A stretch of 37,175 nucleotides of DNA, taken from assembly GCA_030589895.1 (NCBI GenBank), contig JAUUZQ010000031.1, positions 1 to 37,175 of the forward strand. Direction: 5' to 3'. Source of the DNA: Bacteroidales bacterium. GTDB taxonomy: Bacteria; Bacteroidota; Bacteroidia; Bacteroidales; GCA-2748055. Positions 27,074 to 34,212 of the stretch are shown piece after piece; position 1 is the stretch's first letter; every line of letters starts with the position of its first letter. Below the pieces are notes generated by a model that saw only the letters and a program-made list of their open reading frames with translations, did no database searches and was not told where the DNA came from. Position numbers and translations under genes: made by a program.

Positions 27074-28198
27074 TTAGCTTAAACGACAATTGGGATGGTT
27101 ATTTCCCGGTTTGGTCATTACAATTTGCCAGAGCTGATTTTTTCGTGAACGAAAGCCTCCGGCAGAACTTAGCAAGTAATAACACCACATTCTATAAAAA
27201 TACTCCCCATATTTATCTTTTAATTGTGGCCAGGATTTCACAAAATTCTTATGCCATGCCATCAAGGTGAGATCATAATCCGGCCCGAAAATATGACAAT
27301 CTTCAATTACAAATAATCCTTCCACAGCCTTAGCTAATTGAGCAATTGAAGGGATCATCCCATTAGGGAAAATATATTTGTTGGACCAGGCATTGAGAGT
27401 AGTATTGCTGACATTTTTCCCGATGGTATGAATAAAAGCAATTCCATTGTTTTTCAATGTGCGATCCACTACCTCCATATAAGTGCGGTAATTTTTTAAA
27501 CCGACGTGTTCTATGAATCCTATGGAGAGTACTCGATCATATTCTCCAGTTGCCTCTCGGTAGTCCTGTAGTTTAAATTCAACAGGTAAGGTTTTGCATA
27601 ATTCTCTGCTGTATTCTATCTGTTTCTTTGAAATATTTAAACCGGTCACATGAACATTGTATTTCTCAGCAGCATATTTTGCAAAGGAACCCCAGCCACA
27701 ACCCAGGTCAAGTATAGTCATCCCCTCTTTTAAACCTATCTTTTCACAAATTAGTTCCAGTTTGTGTTCTTGGGCTTCGTCCAAATTTTTAGCTTTCATC
27801 CAGTAAGCGCAACTGTAATTCAGACGTTTATCCAACATAGCTGTAAAAAGATCATTGCCAATATCGTAATGTTGTTGTGCAACTTGGTAGGCACGACTTC
27901 GATTCTGCAAATTGAATAATTTTGAACGCAGGAGATACCATTGTAATTTTAAACTGCTCTTGACTTTTTCATTTAATTTTGCTCGCACAATTTTATCAAT
28001 AAATTGGTCTAGCGCTTTACAATCCCACCAGCTATCCATATACGATTCTCCCAATCCAAGGCCTTCATCTTCAAGAATCCGCTTGAAAAATTCATCATTA
28101 TGAACTTCAATATCAAAAGGCTGGACTCCATTGATAGTGATTCCGGCTGAAGTGAGTAGCTCCCGCACTACGGTTTCCGCATTGTTTTTTCCCATCAT
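27074..28198 (-). CDS. cfa: Cyclopropane-fatty-acyl-phospholipid synthase
   Basis: A 374-residue SAM-dependent enzyme very like E. coli Cfa (382 residues). Conserved elements: AQQHYDIGNDLFTAMLDKRLNYSCAYW with the active-site Cys130, SAM-binding LDLGCGWGSF (163-172), SIGFIEHVGLKNY, FIHTIGKN, KYIFPNGMIPS, and FRMWCYYLLSSAGGFRSR near the C-terminus. It adds a methylene bridge across the cis double bond of membrane phospholipid acyl chains, a stress and stationary-phase modification. It appears to be a single-gene unit. The enzyme acts on the inner face of the cytoplasmic membrane. No missing key residue was seen. Confidence 0.95.
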   Translation of the reverse strand: MMGKNNAETVVRELLTSAGITINGVQPFDIEVHNDEFFKRILEDEGLGLGESYMDSWWDCKALDQFIDKIVRAKLNEKVKSSLKLQWYLLRSKLFNLQNRSRAYQVAQQHYDIGNDLFTAMLDKRLNYSCAYWMKAKNLDEAQEHKLELICEKIGLKEGMTILDLGCGWGSFAKYAAEKYNVHVTGLNISKKQIEYSRELCKTLPVEFKLQDYREATGEYDRVLSIGFIEHVGLKNYRTYMEVVDRTLKNNGIAFIHTIGKNVSNTTLNAWSNKYIFPNGMIPSIAQLAKAVEGLFVIEDCHIFGPDYDLTLMAWHKNFVKSWPQLKDKYGEYFYRMWCYYLLSSAGGFRSRKNQLWQIVMTKPGNNHPNCRLS

Positions 28199-28795
28199 TA
28201 TTAGCCAAAGAGGATGTTAAACATTATGATTAGCATTACACCGGACCCTAAACTAAAGAAGCAATATTTAATGAAGAATTTCACATATTAGTCTCTCATC
28301 AATCTTTACTCTAAGGTGAAACATTAAATATGTTCAAATTAATATCTTTTCGCTATGAACTATCTGACATATATTCTACTGCCAGAATCAATATAAATGT
28401 AAAAATATAACATATTATTATACAAGTCAATACAAATAAATTTATCAGATTAAAAATGTTAGAATTGCTCTCTGGATATATTAATTTACTCTTCAATACT
28501 CAAGCAAATAAGATAAATAAGCAGATAATGATTATGGCGACATATTGCTACAAAAATTCTCCGTTTATTTGACTTCTATATGCAGGGGAGGTTAGACCTG
28601 TTTCTTTTATATTTTTCTTATTGCAAATTATTTAGGGGAGTTTTTTCTATTACAATTACATTCATTTCTTTAGCAGCTTAATAAAATGTAATATTGATAA
28701 TCAAGTTGAATTAATGCAGAACCCACAAACAGAATTGAAACCATATTGAATAATGCAAAGAAATTACTAATTTGTACACAGATGACTATATGTCA
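28199..28795. other. AT-rich intergenic region upstream of the accessory segment
   Basis: About 600 bp of very AT-rich sequence with stops in all frames and no RNA gene I recognise. A short hairpin AGGT-TAG-ACCT lies near 28588. This is presumably the border zone between the core chromosome and the accessory segment that follows. Confidence 0.5.
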
Positions 28796-28816
28796 AATAT
28801 ATGCAATGCATATATT
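28796..28816. repeat. Perfect 21-bp palindrome next to the cassette-like left border
   Basis: AATATATGCA-A-TGCATATATT: two 10-bp arms around one base. It is followed by GAAAC and then GTTGGCGGTA at 28822. The GAAAC-GTTG spacing copies AAAAC-GTTG in the attC-like site at 30742-30750, so this may be the remaining right part of another such site. A matching CAAC inverse core to its left is not found. Confidence 0.6.
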
Positions 28817-28883
28817 GAAACGTTGGCGGTAATTTAAAACTGCGGGTATAATTTATAGTTTTATCATATTTGCCGATACATAT

Positions 28884-28927
28884 TTTTCTCAAAAAGATAA
28901 AAAATGGTTCTTTTCTTTTTGAGAAAA
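28884..28927. repeat. 14-bp perfect stem-loop in the leader of the DUF5060 gene
   Basis: TTTTCTCAAAAAGA (28884-28897) and its exact complement TCTTTTTGAGAAAA (28914-28927) enclose a 16-nt loop, about 60 bp before the ATG. It is not followed by a T run on either strand, so a regulatory or recombination role is more likely than termination. Confidence 0.65.
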
Positions 28928-28988
28928 CTGAAAAAAAATCAATTTTTAGAACCCACCTATTGAGTAACTTAAGTATGAGGAGTTTTAT

Positions 28989-30584
28989 ATGAGGAACTTT
29001 AAATTAATTAATCTGGTTTTGGTTTTGGCCATTTTCCATCTAGATACATTTGCTACAAACTTTGGCAACTCAAACGGATTTTTATGGGGATATATCGAAT
29101 GGGATATAAGTAACAGTTCCTGGTCCGGTAATCCCTTCGACCTGGTGGCTTCTGCTACGTTCACCCATTCTGCGAGCGGTGAAGTACGGACAACAGAGAT
29201 GTTCTATGATGATAATGATACCTGGAAATTCCGTTTTACCGGAACCCGCACCGGCCAGTGGAGCTTTTCCACTTCAAGCAGCGATCCTGAGTTGAACGGA
29301 CACTCAGGGACAGTATCGGTTTCCAGCAACCCGAACAGCGATATACGTGGATTCCTTGACATTAACGGAAGCAAATTCGTACGCGGCTCAGGTGAAAATG
29401 GCGAGACAGAAGGCATTATCCCGAATATCTGGATGAACTACCGTACCGTATTCGTGGGAACCTCGGGTGATGACCAATGCGGCTGGACCCCGGTACAGTA
29501 CCTTCCCGGCAACAGCAGCCGGTGGGGCTCCTTTCTTGATCAGGCCTGGGAACATGGGTGCAATGGAGTTCAGTTATTACCGCAGCGGGACATGATGGAC
29601 ATGTCAACCAGCGAACATAACCCGAACATCACCAATTTCAGAGCTATAGAGCAGGCCATCACTACGGCACACAACCGAGCTATGTTTGTGCAGCTCTTTT
29701 TTTGGGGTGATGCTGCCAGGAGTTGGAACCCGCCTGATGGTATTAACAGTACTTCGGATCAACGGCTGTTTCGGTATGTGGCTGCCCGGCTTGGCCCCCT
29801 GCCCGGATGGTATGTCAGCCTTGGTTTTGACCTTTACGAGTGGGCCGGAGAAACCGCAACAGAGGCTTGGGGAGCCCACTTAATAAGTAAGCTGGGGTGG
29901 TATCATCCTATAGGCGCCCGTAAAGAAGGCAGTTTTTCCGCGAACATGGACCTCTACAGTACCGATTACCGAATCAGCTCAAACTGGTACAGCGGAACGT
30001 TAAACGAGTACACTACAGGCGGAAATAAACCGATTGAATACTCCCGCAGGTTCGCTTACCTGCGCGATGGCGTATGGTCCATGACCAATACCAGGCAGGC
30101 ATTCTGGGGATTTGCCATGGCCGGAGGCGCTGCCTCTATCTGGGGCCACTACCCTGACGCGTGCATTGCCGGAAATCCCGCTTCTTACCCAAATCCAGAA
30201 CAGCTGAAAACGCACCTGCTGTTCTGGAAAAACCGTTTTCTGTCTGATATGGCACCGGACAATACCAAGACAGACGGATACTGCTTGAGGACACCGGATC
30301 ATAAGAATTATGTGTTTTACAAAGAAGGGAGTTCCTCTGTCCAAATCGACCTTTCTTCTTTCTCTGGTACTCTGCAGGCAATTGCAATAGACTGCAAGTC
30401 AGCATATTCAGAAATAAACATCACTGCTCAACTTTCCCAGTATAACCAGACATGGTCAGCCCCGCACAGTTCAGACTGGGCTATATCTGTTACTGTTATA
30501 GATCGGTCTCCCGGTACATCTCCAATACCGTTTATACCAATACAAATACCGCAGCATATATACGATCAATATTTTCCGAGATGA
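28989..30584 (+). CDS. DUF5060-containing, glycoside-hydrolase-like secreted protein
   Basis: A 531-residue protein. Residues 1-22 are a signal peptide. About 28-115 match a DUF5060 beta-sandwich (WDISNSSWSGNPFDLVASATFTH ... MFYDDNDTWKFRFTGTRTGQWSFSTSSSDPELNGHSGTVSV). About 120-450 look like a TIM-barrel glycosidase of the DUF4038/apiosidase-like type, with FRAIEQAITTAHNRAMFVQLFFWGDA and GWYVSLGFDLYEWAGETATEAWGAHL, whose Glu residues are candidate catalytic acids. A beta-sandwich tail follows (VFYKEGSSSVQIDLSSFSG). No lipobox or T9SS domain, so a periplasmic or otherwise secreted enzyme acting on plant or algal polysaccharide is plausible. GC content is visibly far above the neighbours, a sign of transfer. 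An extra ATG 14 bp upstream sits in a near-duplicate ATGAGGA unit but is out of frame. Confidence 0.75.
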   Translation: MRNFKLINLVLVLAIFHLDTFATNFGNSNGFLWGYIEWDISNSSWSGNPFDLVASATFTHSASGEVRTTEMFYDDNDTWKFRFTGTRTGQWSFSTSSSDPELNGHSGTVSVSSNPNSDIRGFLDINGSKFVRGSGENGETEGIIPNIWMNYRTVFVGTSGDDQCGWTPVQYLPGNSSRWGSFLDQAWEHGCNGVQLLPQRDMMDMSTSEHNPNITNFRAIEQAITTAHNRAMFVQLFFWGDAARSWNPPDGINSTSDQRLFRYVAARLGPLPGWYVSLGFDLYEWAGETATEAWGAHLISKLGWYHPIGARKEGSFSANMDLYSTDYRISSNWYSGTLNEYTTGGNKPIEYSRRFAYLRDGVWSMTNTRQAFWGFAMAGGAASIWGHYPDACIAGNPASYPNPEQLKTHLLFWKNRFLSDMAPDNTKTDGYCLRTPDHKNYVFYKEGSSSVQIDLSSFSGTLQAIAIDCKSAYSEINITAQLSQYNQTWSAPHSSDWAISVTVIDRSPGTSPIPFIPIQIPQHIYDQYFPR

Positions 30585-30622
30585 TATTAAATGTTTGATG
30601 AACATGCCTGAAAAAGAATAAC

Positions 30623-30750
30623 TACCGCCAACACAGGGTATAGCCAATACCTAGTTTAACTTAAAAACGAAAATTATTTTATAAATTAGCAATAACGAAA
30701 ACCTAAAAATAACCTTTCGTTAACCGGTACTGGCCATACCCAAAACGTTG
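30623..30750 (+). other. attC-like recombination site
   Basis: Parts in order: TACCGCCAAC (inverse core, 30623-30632), spacer ACA, arm GGGTATAGCCAATACC (30636-30651), 74-nt variable region, arm GGTACTGGCCATACCC (30726-30741), spacer AAAAC, GTTG (30747-30750). CAAC pairs with GTTG and the 16-nt arms pair at 14 positions. The two exceptions are A-C on the top strand but T-G on the bottom strand, so the bottom strand folds completely, the strand integron integrases use. Spacers of 3 and 5 nt give extrahelical bases as in attC. Total length of 128 bp is within the attC range. A small inner hairpin (AACGAAA/TTTCGTT) lies in the variable region. Confidence 0.55.
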
Positions 30751-30792
30751 TAAACAATTTAAAAAAGAAGGAATCAATTAAAATAAAATAAA

Positions 30793-31530
30793 ATGGCAAA
30801 ATTTTTAGACACACAAGGAGTTTCATATTTTTTAGGACAATTAATTGATAATGCTCAAGACAAGCTTTATCTCATTAGCCCATATTTACAATTAAATAAT
30901 CAATTGAAAATTGCGTTGGAAGACAGAGCTAAATTTAGGATTGACATCATTATGATTTATGGTAAAGTGGCTGATCTAAACCCTACAGACAGCGAGTGGC
31001 TGGAAAATTTAAATGATATTAAACTACTTTTTCACAAAGACCTTCACGCAAAGTGCTATATTAATGAAAAGGAAGCTATCGTAACTTCAATGAATTTGTA
31101 TATGTATTCTCAACAAAATAACGTTGAAATGGGGATATATGTCTCAAAAGAAGAAGATGAAGAATTATATAAAAAAATACTAACGGAGGCTGATAAGATT
31201 AAAAGGGGAAGTAAACATAGGACAATTTCTGTTCGAGAAGTAAAAGTTGAAAAATCTGACCCTAAGAAAGAGACAATAATTCCTGAATCTGAAAAAAAGA
31301 AAGATTACTCTAAATCAAAGTTACTGAAAACAAAACAGTTATCTGAAAAAACAGATATTAGCAGCCAAAAAATAAACACATGGTTTGTTGATAATAAATT
31401 GATGTATAAGAAAGACAAAAATTGGTACACAACAAAAAAAGGAAAAGAGGTAGGCGGAATAGAGAAAGAAGGTTTTTATGGACAAGAGGTGCTTTGGCCT
31501 GAAGAAATATCAAGTCAAATAACAGGATAG
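30793..31530 (+). CDS. Phospholipase D-like domain protein with C-terminal winged-helix-like region
   Basis: A 245-residue protein. The N-terminal ~130 residues are a PLDc-type domain: LYLISPYLQLNNQLKIALEDRAK, then the catalytic half-motif DLHAKCYINEKEAIVTSMN with His85, Lys87 and Asn101, then QQNNVEMGIYV. Only one H-x-K is present, so a dimer would be needed for two-site catalysis, as in Nuc-type nucleases. A Lys/Glu-rich linker (about 135-180) leads to a C-terminal domain (LLKTKQLSEKTDISSQKINTWFVDNKLMYKKDKNWYTTKKGKEV) resembling the C-terminal part of phage antirepressor/KilA-C proteins, a probable winged helix. A nucleic-acid-targeting role is plausible. AT-rich, immediately after the attC-like site. 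Confidence 0.7.
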   Translation: MAKFLDTQGVSYFLGQLIDNAQDKLYLISPYLQLNNQLKIALEDRAKFRIDIIMIYGKVADLNPTDSEWLENLNDIKLLFHKDLHAKCYINEKEAIVTSMNLYMYSQQNNVEMGIYVSKEEDEELYKKILTEADKIKRGSKHRTISVREVKVEKSDPKKETIIPESEKKKDYSKSKLLKTKQLSEKTDISSQKINTWFVDNKLMYKKDKNWYTTKKGKEVGGIEKEGFYGQEVLWPEEISSQITG

Positions 31531-31684
31531 AATGAACTACTAAATAAAATTGTAATAGAAAAGAAAGAATCGGATCGGGATTGTTAGTGTGGTGAAGGGG
31601 TGTTTCAATAAAATCAAGCAGTATAGAACCTATTTTTATTAAATTTGATTTTTACCGGACAACAATGATAAAAAAATAACAAAT

Positions 31685-32416
31685 ATGGACACAAATATTA
31701 TTTCGGGTTACGACTTCTTGGTGGTGGAAGACATGTCTCACTCATCAAGTAGAATTATTAGTTACTCAAGAAACATGAGTGAGAGTGCTCTTAATAATGA
31801 CCACAAAACTACTGACGCAATCTGTTATAATCTATATGTACTAGGAAGTCATGCTTCTGGTCTTTCTTCAGTGTTTAAAGAAAGGTTTAATAAAATAGAT
31901 TGGCAAAGTCTATCAATTATAAATATTGGAGGTTATTTATCATTTCCTCAAGAGATGTTACATGATATACTACATAATAAAGAAAATGGATTATTAAAGG
32001 AGATGAAATTGATCCCCAAATTTAATGTTACTTCTGAAATCTATAATTATATGTATTCAATTGATTTTTTGAATTATAAAATGACCTTGGATAAATTTAT
32101 TATTTGGATCAAAAAGGAAGGAAAGCTATTTTTTGACACATGGGTTTTTGTTTGGAAAAAAGAAATGAATGATAATTCAGATTACAACGTCAATTCCCTC
32201 TCTAAGAAACAGATCATTAATGCATGGGAGTATTATGATTCAAATGCAGGCGATCAAAATTCTAAAATATTTATTTCATCCAATATTACGATTTCTAGAT
32301 TTTCAATAAATGAATTCAGAATTGCTCTTGAAATAATCTTTAGTAAGAATAATGCAGAAACTATTCAAATATTGAAGAATATTACACGTCAAAAATTTAA
32401 AACGGTACTTAAATGA
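31685..32416 (+). CDS. Orphan protein of unknown function
   Basis: A 243-residue soluble-looking protein without signal peptide, membrane helix or known motif. It starts MDTNIISGYDFLVVEDMSHSSSRIISYSRNM and contains several aromatic-rich segments (IYNYMYSIDFLNYKMTLDKFIIWIKKEGKLFFDTWVFVWKKEM) and a Ser/Ile-rich C-terminal part. I do not recognise a family. It is strongly AT-rich, lies 154 bp after the PLD-like gene and before a tRNA-Pro fragment, and so belongs to the accessory segment. The gap before it carries no evident promoter. A host-defence or mobile-element function would fit the setting but nothing in the sequence shows it. Confidence 0.55.
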   Translation: MDTNIISGYDFLVVEDMSHSSSRIISYSRNMSESALNNDHKTTDAICYNLYVLGSHASGLSSVFKERFNKIDWQSLSIINIGGYLSFPQEMLHDILHNKENGLLKEMKLIPKFNVTSEIYNYMYSIDFLNYKMTLDKFIIWIKKEGKLFFDTWVFVWKKEMNDNSDYNVNSLSKKQIINAWEYYDSNAGDQNSKIFISSNITISRFSINEFRIALEIIFSKNNAETIQILKNITRQKFKTVLK

Positions 32417-32496
32417 TAGTTCTAAAAAGGATACAATCCACTTTGAACTGTATCCTAAACTGTAACCTTTGGTTTCTGAAACCCTCTGTATCCCAG

Positions 32497-32544
32497 TCGG
32501 GGTAGCAGGATTCGAACCTGCGACCCCCTGCTCCCAAAGCAGGA
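32497..32544 (-). pseudogene. 3' fragment of tRNA-Pro(UGG), probable integration scar
   Basis: On the minus strand the sequence gives an anticodon arm (CCTGC-TTTGGGA-GCAGG, anticodon TGG), a variable region, a T arm (GCAGG-TTCGAAT-CCTGC), the acceptor 3' strand TACCCCG and discriminator A. The D arm and acceptor 5' strand are absent: the sequence preceding the anticodon arm is unrelated AT-rich DNA. Such 3' ends from anticodon loop onward are the usual att sites left by tyrosine-recombinase elements in tRNA genes. A hairpin AGGATACA/TGTATCCT lies at about 32431-32457. Confidence 0.75.
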
Positions 32545-32694
32545 GGCTAATTTAATGTGATTTGAGAATTTAATAATATGGGGAAAATATGAGGAAGAAA
32601 TTAAATAAAAATACTACACATGATTATGTGTCAATCTCATACGGTATTTCAAAGTGATCCCTCCAGGATCAAAGTTCTGAATTAACCAAAAGGC

Positions 32695-33813
32695 TTAGTC
32701 CAGCAATGCTACAATCTTTTTTACATTAGTTCGATTATTGAATTCAGCCAATGCAATATCCCTCTTTTTACGAAAGGCACTCGGAAATTCTTTCCTCATT
32801 AAGGAATCGATCAATTCAATCGCCTGATCCGGATTGCTGTATATCTCACATAGATCATCCAATCCACTACCACTGAGCATCAATGGATTTGTCAGGCAAA
32901 ATCGTCCGGCATATAAGCTATGCAAAAGCTTAAGTTTTAATCCTGTTGGCTGATAAGTATACAGCAAATTAATATGAGCTTCCCGAACCAATCGGTTCAT
33001 CTCTTCACCTGAAACATTTGGCAACAATTCGATATGAGGATGTTTATTGCAAATGCGTTTGAGAACCTTCCCGGGATCTTTACCGGCAATTTTCACCTGA
33101 TAACTAATTTTAGACAGTACCTTGTGAATAAGGTATAGAATTGCACTTTCATTTTCCGGTACTGAAAGATTTCCATGAAAAAGGATATAGTCTCCTTTCC
33201 CCTCAATTAATTCAACACTTGAATAGTGATGAAAGGCTGAAACAAAATGGCTATCACCATATTGCTCTCTGAAATAAGAAGCATCTGTGGTTGAGATCGA
33301 CAGGAGATGATCCGCCCTGGTCAATATTGCTTCATATTTCCGGAGTTTTCTCGATTCTGAGATAAGGAAAATTTTACGAAACAGATTTCTTTCACTTTTT
33401 GAAAGCATGCCATAATACCGGTGTTCTATATTGTGAGTTCTTACCAGACATGCTTTACCGGCTTCTTTGCAAACAGGTAAAGAATATGTAGAATGCAAAC
33501 CCTCAAACAATACAGGATGCTTATCTTTTAAGAGATTACGGCTTAACTCTTTCGAATTTCTGGTAGCTATAATATATGGCAGTGATCCGAAAAAATAACT
33601 TAATCCGGATTTTCTCGAATAGTAATGAACCTCCTTACAGACCTCTTCGAGCTCCTTTGGTCTTTCCCGGCCATATGTATATGAGTGTAAAATTATGTCA
33701 ACTCCAGCATTATTTAGCGCTTTAAGCTTATAATAAACGTCAATAACTCCCCCATAATCTGGTGGATACGGAATATTAAAGGCTACAACATGAAGTGTTT
33801 TTCTATCGCTCAT
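32695..33813 (-). CDS. GT-B fold glycosyltransferase (GT4-like)
   Basis: A 372-residue cytoplasmic glycosyltransferase. The N-terminal half has VVAFNIPYPPDYGGVIDVYYKLKALNNAGVDIILHSY, a typical acceptor-side Rossmann start with Gly-rich loop, and LVRTHNIEHRYYG. The C-terminal half has YILFHGNLSVPENESAILYL, VKIAGKDPG, HIELLPNVSGEEMNRLVREAHINLLYTYQPTGLKLKLLHSLYAGRFCLTNPLM, the nucleotide-sugar site. The usual E-x7-E is replaced by a GLKLKLLHSLYAG form, seen in other Bacteroidetes GT4-like enzymes. It likely adds a sugar to a surface polysaccharide or lipid. It is a single gene, not in a polysaccharide cluster; the sugar donor cannot be predicted. Confidence 0.8.
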   Translation of the reverse strand: MSDRKTLHVVAFNIPYPPDYGGVIDVYYKLKALNNAGVDIILHSYTYGRERPKELEEVCKEVHYYSRKSGLSYFFGSLPYIIATRNSKELSRNLLKDKHPVLFEGLHSTYSLPVCKEAGKACLVRTHNIEHRYYGMLSKSERNLFRKIFLISESRKLRKYEAILTRADHLLSISTTDASYFREQYGDSHFVSAFHHYSSVELIEGKGDYILFHGNLSVPENESAILYLIHKVLSKISYQVKIAGKDPGKVLKRICNKHPHIELLPNVSGEEMNRLVREAHINLLYTYQPTGLKLKLLHSLYAGRFCLTNPLMLSGSGLDDLCEIYSNPDQAIELIDSLMRKEFPSAFRKKRDIALAEFNNRTNVKKIVALLD

Positions 33814-33949
33814 TAAACCTCTTTCAGATTAGATAATCAATTCTTACTCATCAGAATTTATCACTTATTAAGAGCCAAAATACGAAGAATAAAGGAAAGA
33901 ATATTTGTTCAGTTGAAAAAAACTACTGTCATATCGATCATGCATGCAT

Positions 33950-34162
33950 TGGCTAACGGGTACTGCTAAAGCAGTTATCTTGCTTAAGATAAATTTTAAC
34001 ATTTTTTAGCACTTCCAGGGAAACAAAACCATTCTCATTAGCGTTTAAATAACAAAGGTCTTTGACTCAGACCATATTATTAAAGTTTAGTTTAAAAATT
34101 TCATAGATTAGTTCAGGGTTAGTTTAGTTTAGAGCCGTCTCATTTCGAGGCGGCTTTTTTTT
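33950..34162 (+). ncRNA. Candidate small RNA with serial hairpins and its own terminator
   Basis: This stretch of the 399-bp gap before argS has no reading frame but three hairpins: ACTGCT-AA-AGCAGT (33962-33975), TTATCTT-GCTT-AAGATAA (33975-33992) and GGTCT...AGACC (near 34057-34073). It ends at a strong terminator (34133-34162) that cannot belong to a protein gene: the nearest upstream plus-strand gene ends 1.7 kb away, and argS has its own -7 box just downstream. No clear TAnnTTTG box marks the 5' end, so that limit is arbitrary. I cannot match it to a known RNA family. Confidence 0.35.
34133..34162 (+). terminator. Rho-independent terminator upstream of argS
   Basis: AGCCGTCTC and GAGGCGGCT form a 9-bp stem with one T-G wobble around ATTTC, followed by eight T residues. 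The opposite strand has no T run after the hairpin, so it works in the plus direction. Confidence 0.85.
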
Positions 34163-34186
34163 ACTCAATTCTCATTATCATTTTTC

Positions 34187-34194
34187 TATCTTTG
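34187..34194 (+). promoter_or_regulatory. -7 box of argS
   Basis: TATCTTTG matches TAnnTTTG and is 18 bp before the argS ATG, giving a very short leader. The T run of the preceding terminator sits about where a -33 box would be. Confidence 0.65.
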
Positions 34195-34212
34195 CAATTC
34201 AAATAAAGATGC

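Larger units (their letters stand above)
28823..30747 (+). mobile_element. Candidate integron-type gene cassette carrying the DUF5060 gene
   Basis: The unit runs from the presumed crossover in G^TTGGCGGTA (28822/28823) to that in G^TTGTAA (30747/30748), 1925 bp, with one gene forward and an attC-like site at its 3' end. In integron cassettes the first bases of the cassette complement the inverse core of its own attC, because they were joined in the circular form. Here GTTGGCGGTA at 28822-28831 is the exact complement of TACCGCCAAC at 30623-30632. The gene is much GC-richer than its surroundings. No integrase gene is in the window, so this would be an orphan (CALIN-like) cassette. The core does not match GTTRRRY fully. 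Confidence 0.45.

Noticed and set aside
26895-27089. Minus-strand 64-codon frame overlapping the 3' end of cfa
   Set aside because: Overlaps a well-supported gene end, has no recognisable motif and lies in decayed-looking sequence.
28199-28988. CRISPR array or phage remnant in the AT-rich gap
   Set aside because: No regularly spaced repeats, no integrase or phage structural motif; only isolated palindromes.
29416-30405. Several antisense frames within the GC-rich DUF5060 gene
   Set aside because: High GC content lowers stop frequency and opens spurious frames; none resembles a protein family.
32497-32580. Intact tRNA-Pro gene
   Set aside because: There is no D arm and no 5' acceptor strand complementary to TACCCCG upstream of the anticodon arm.
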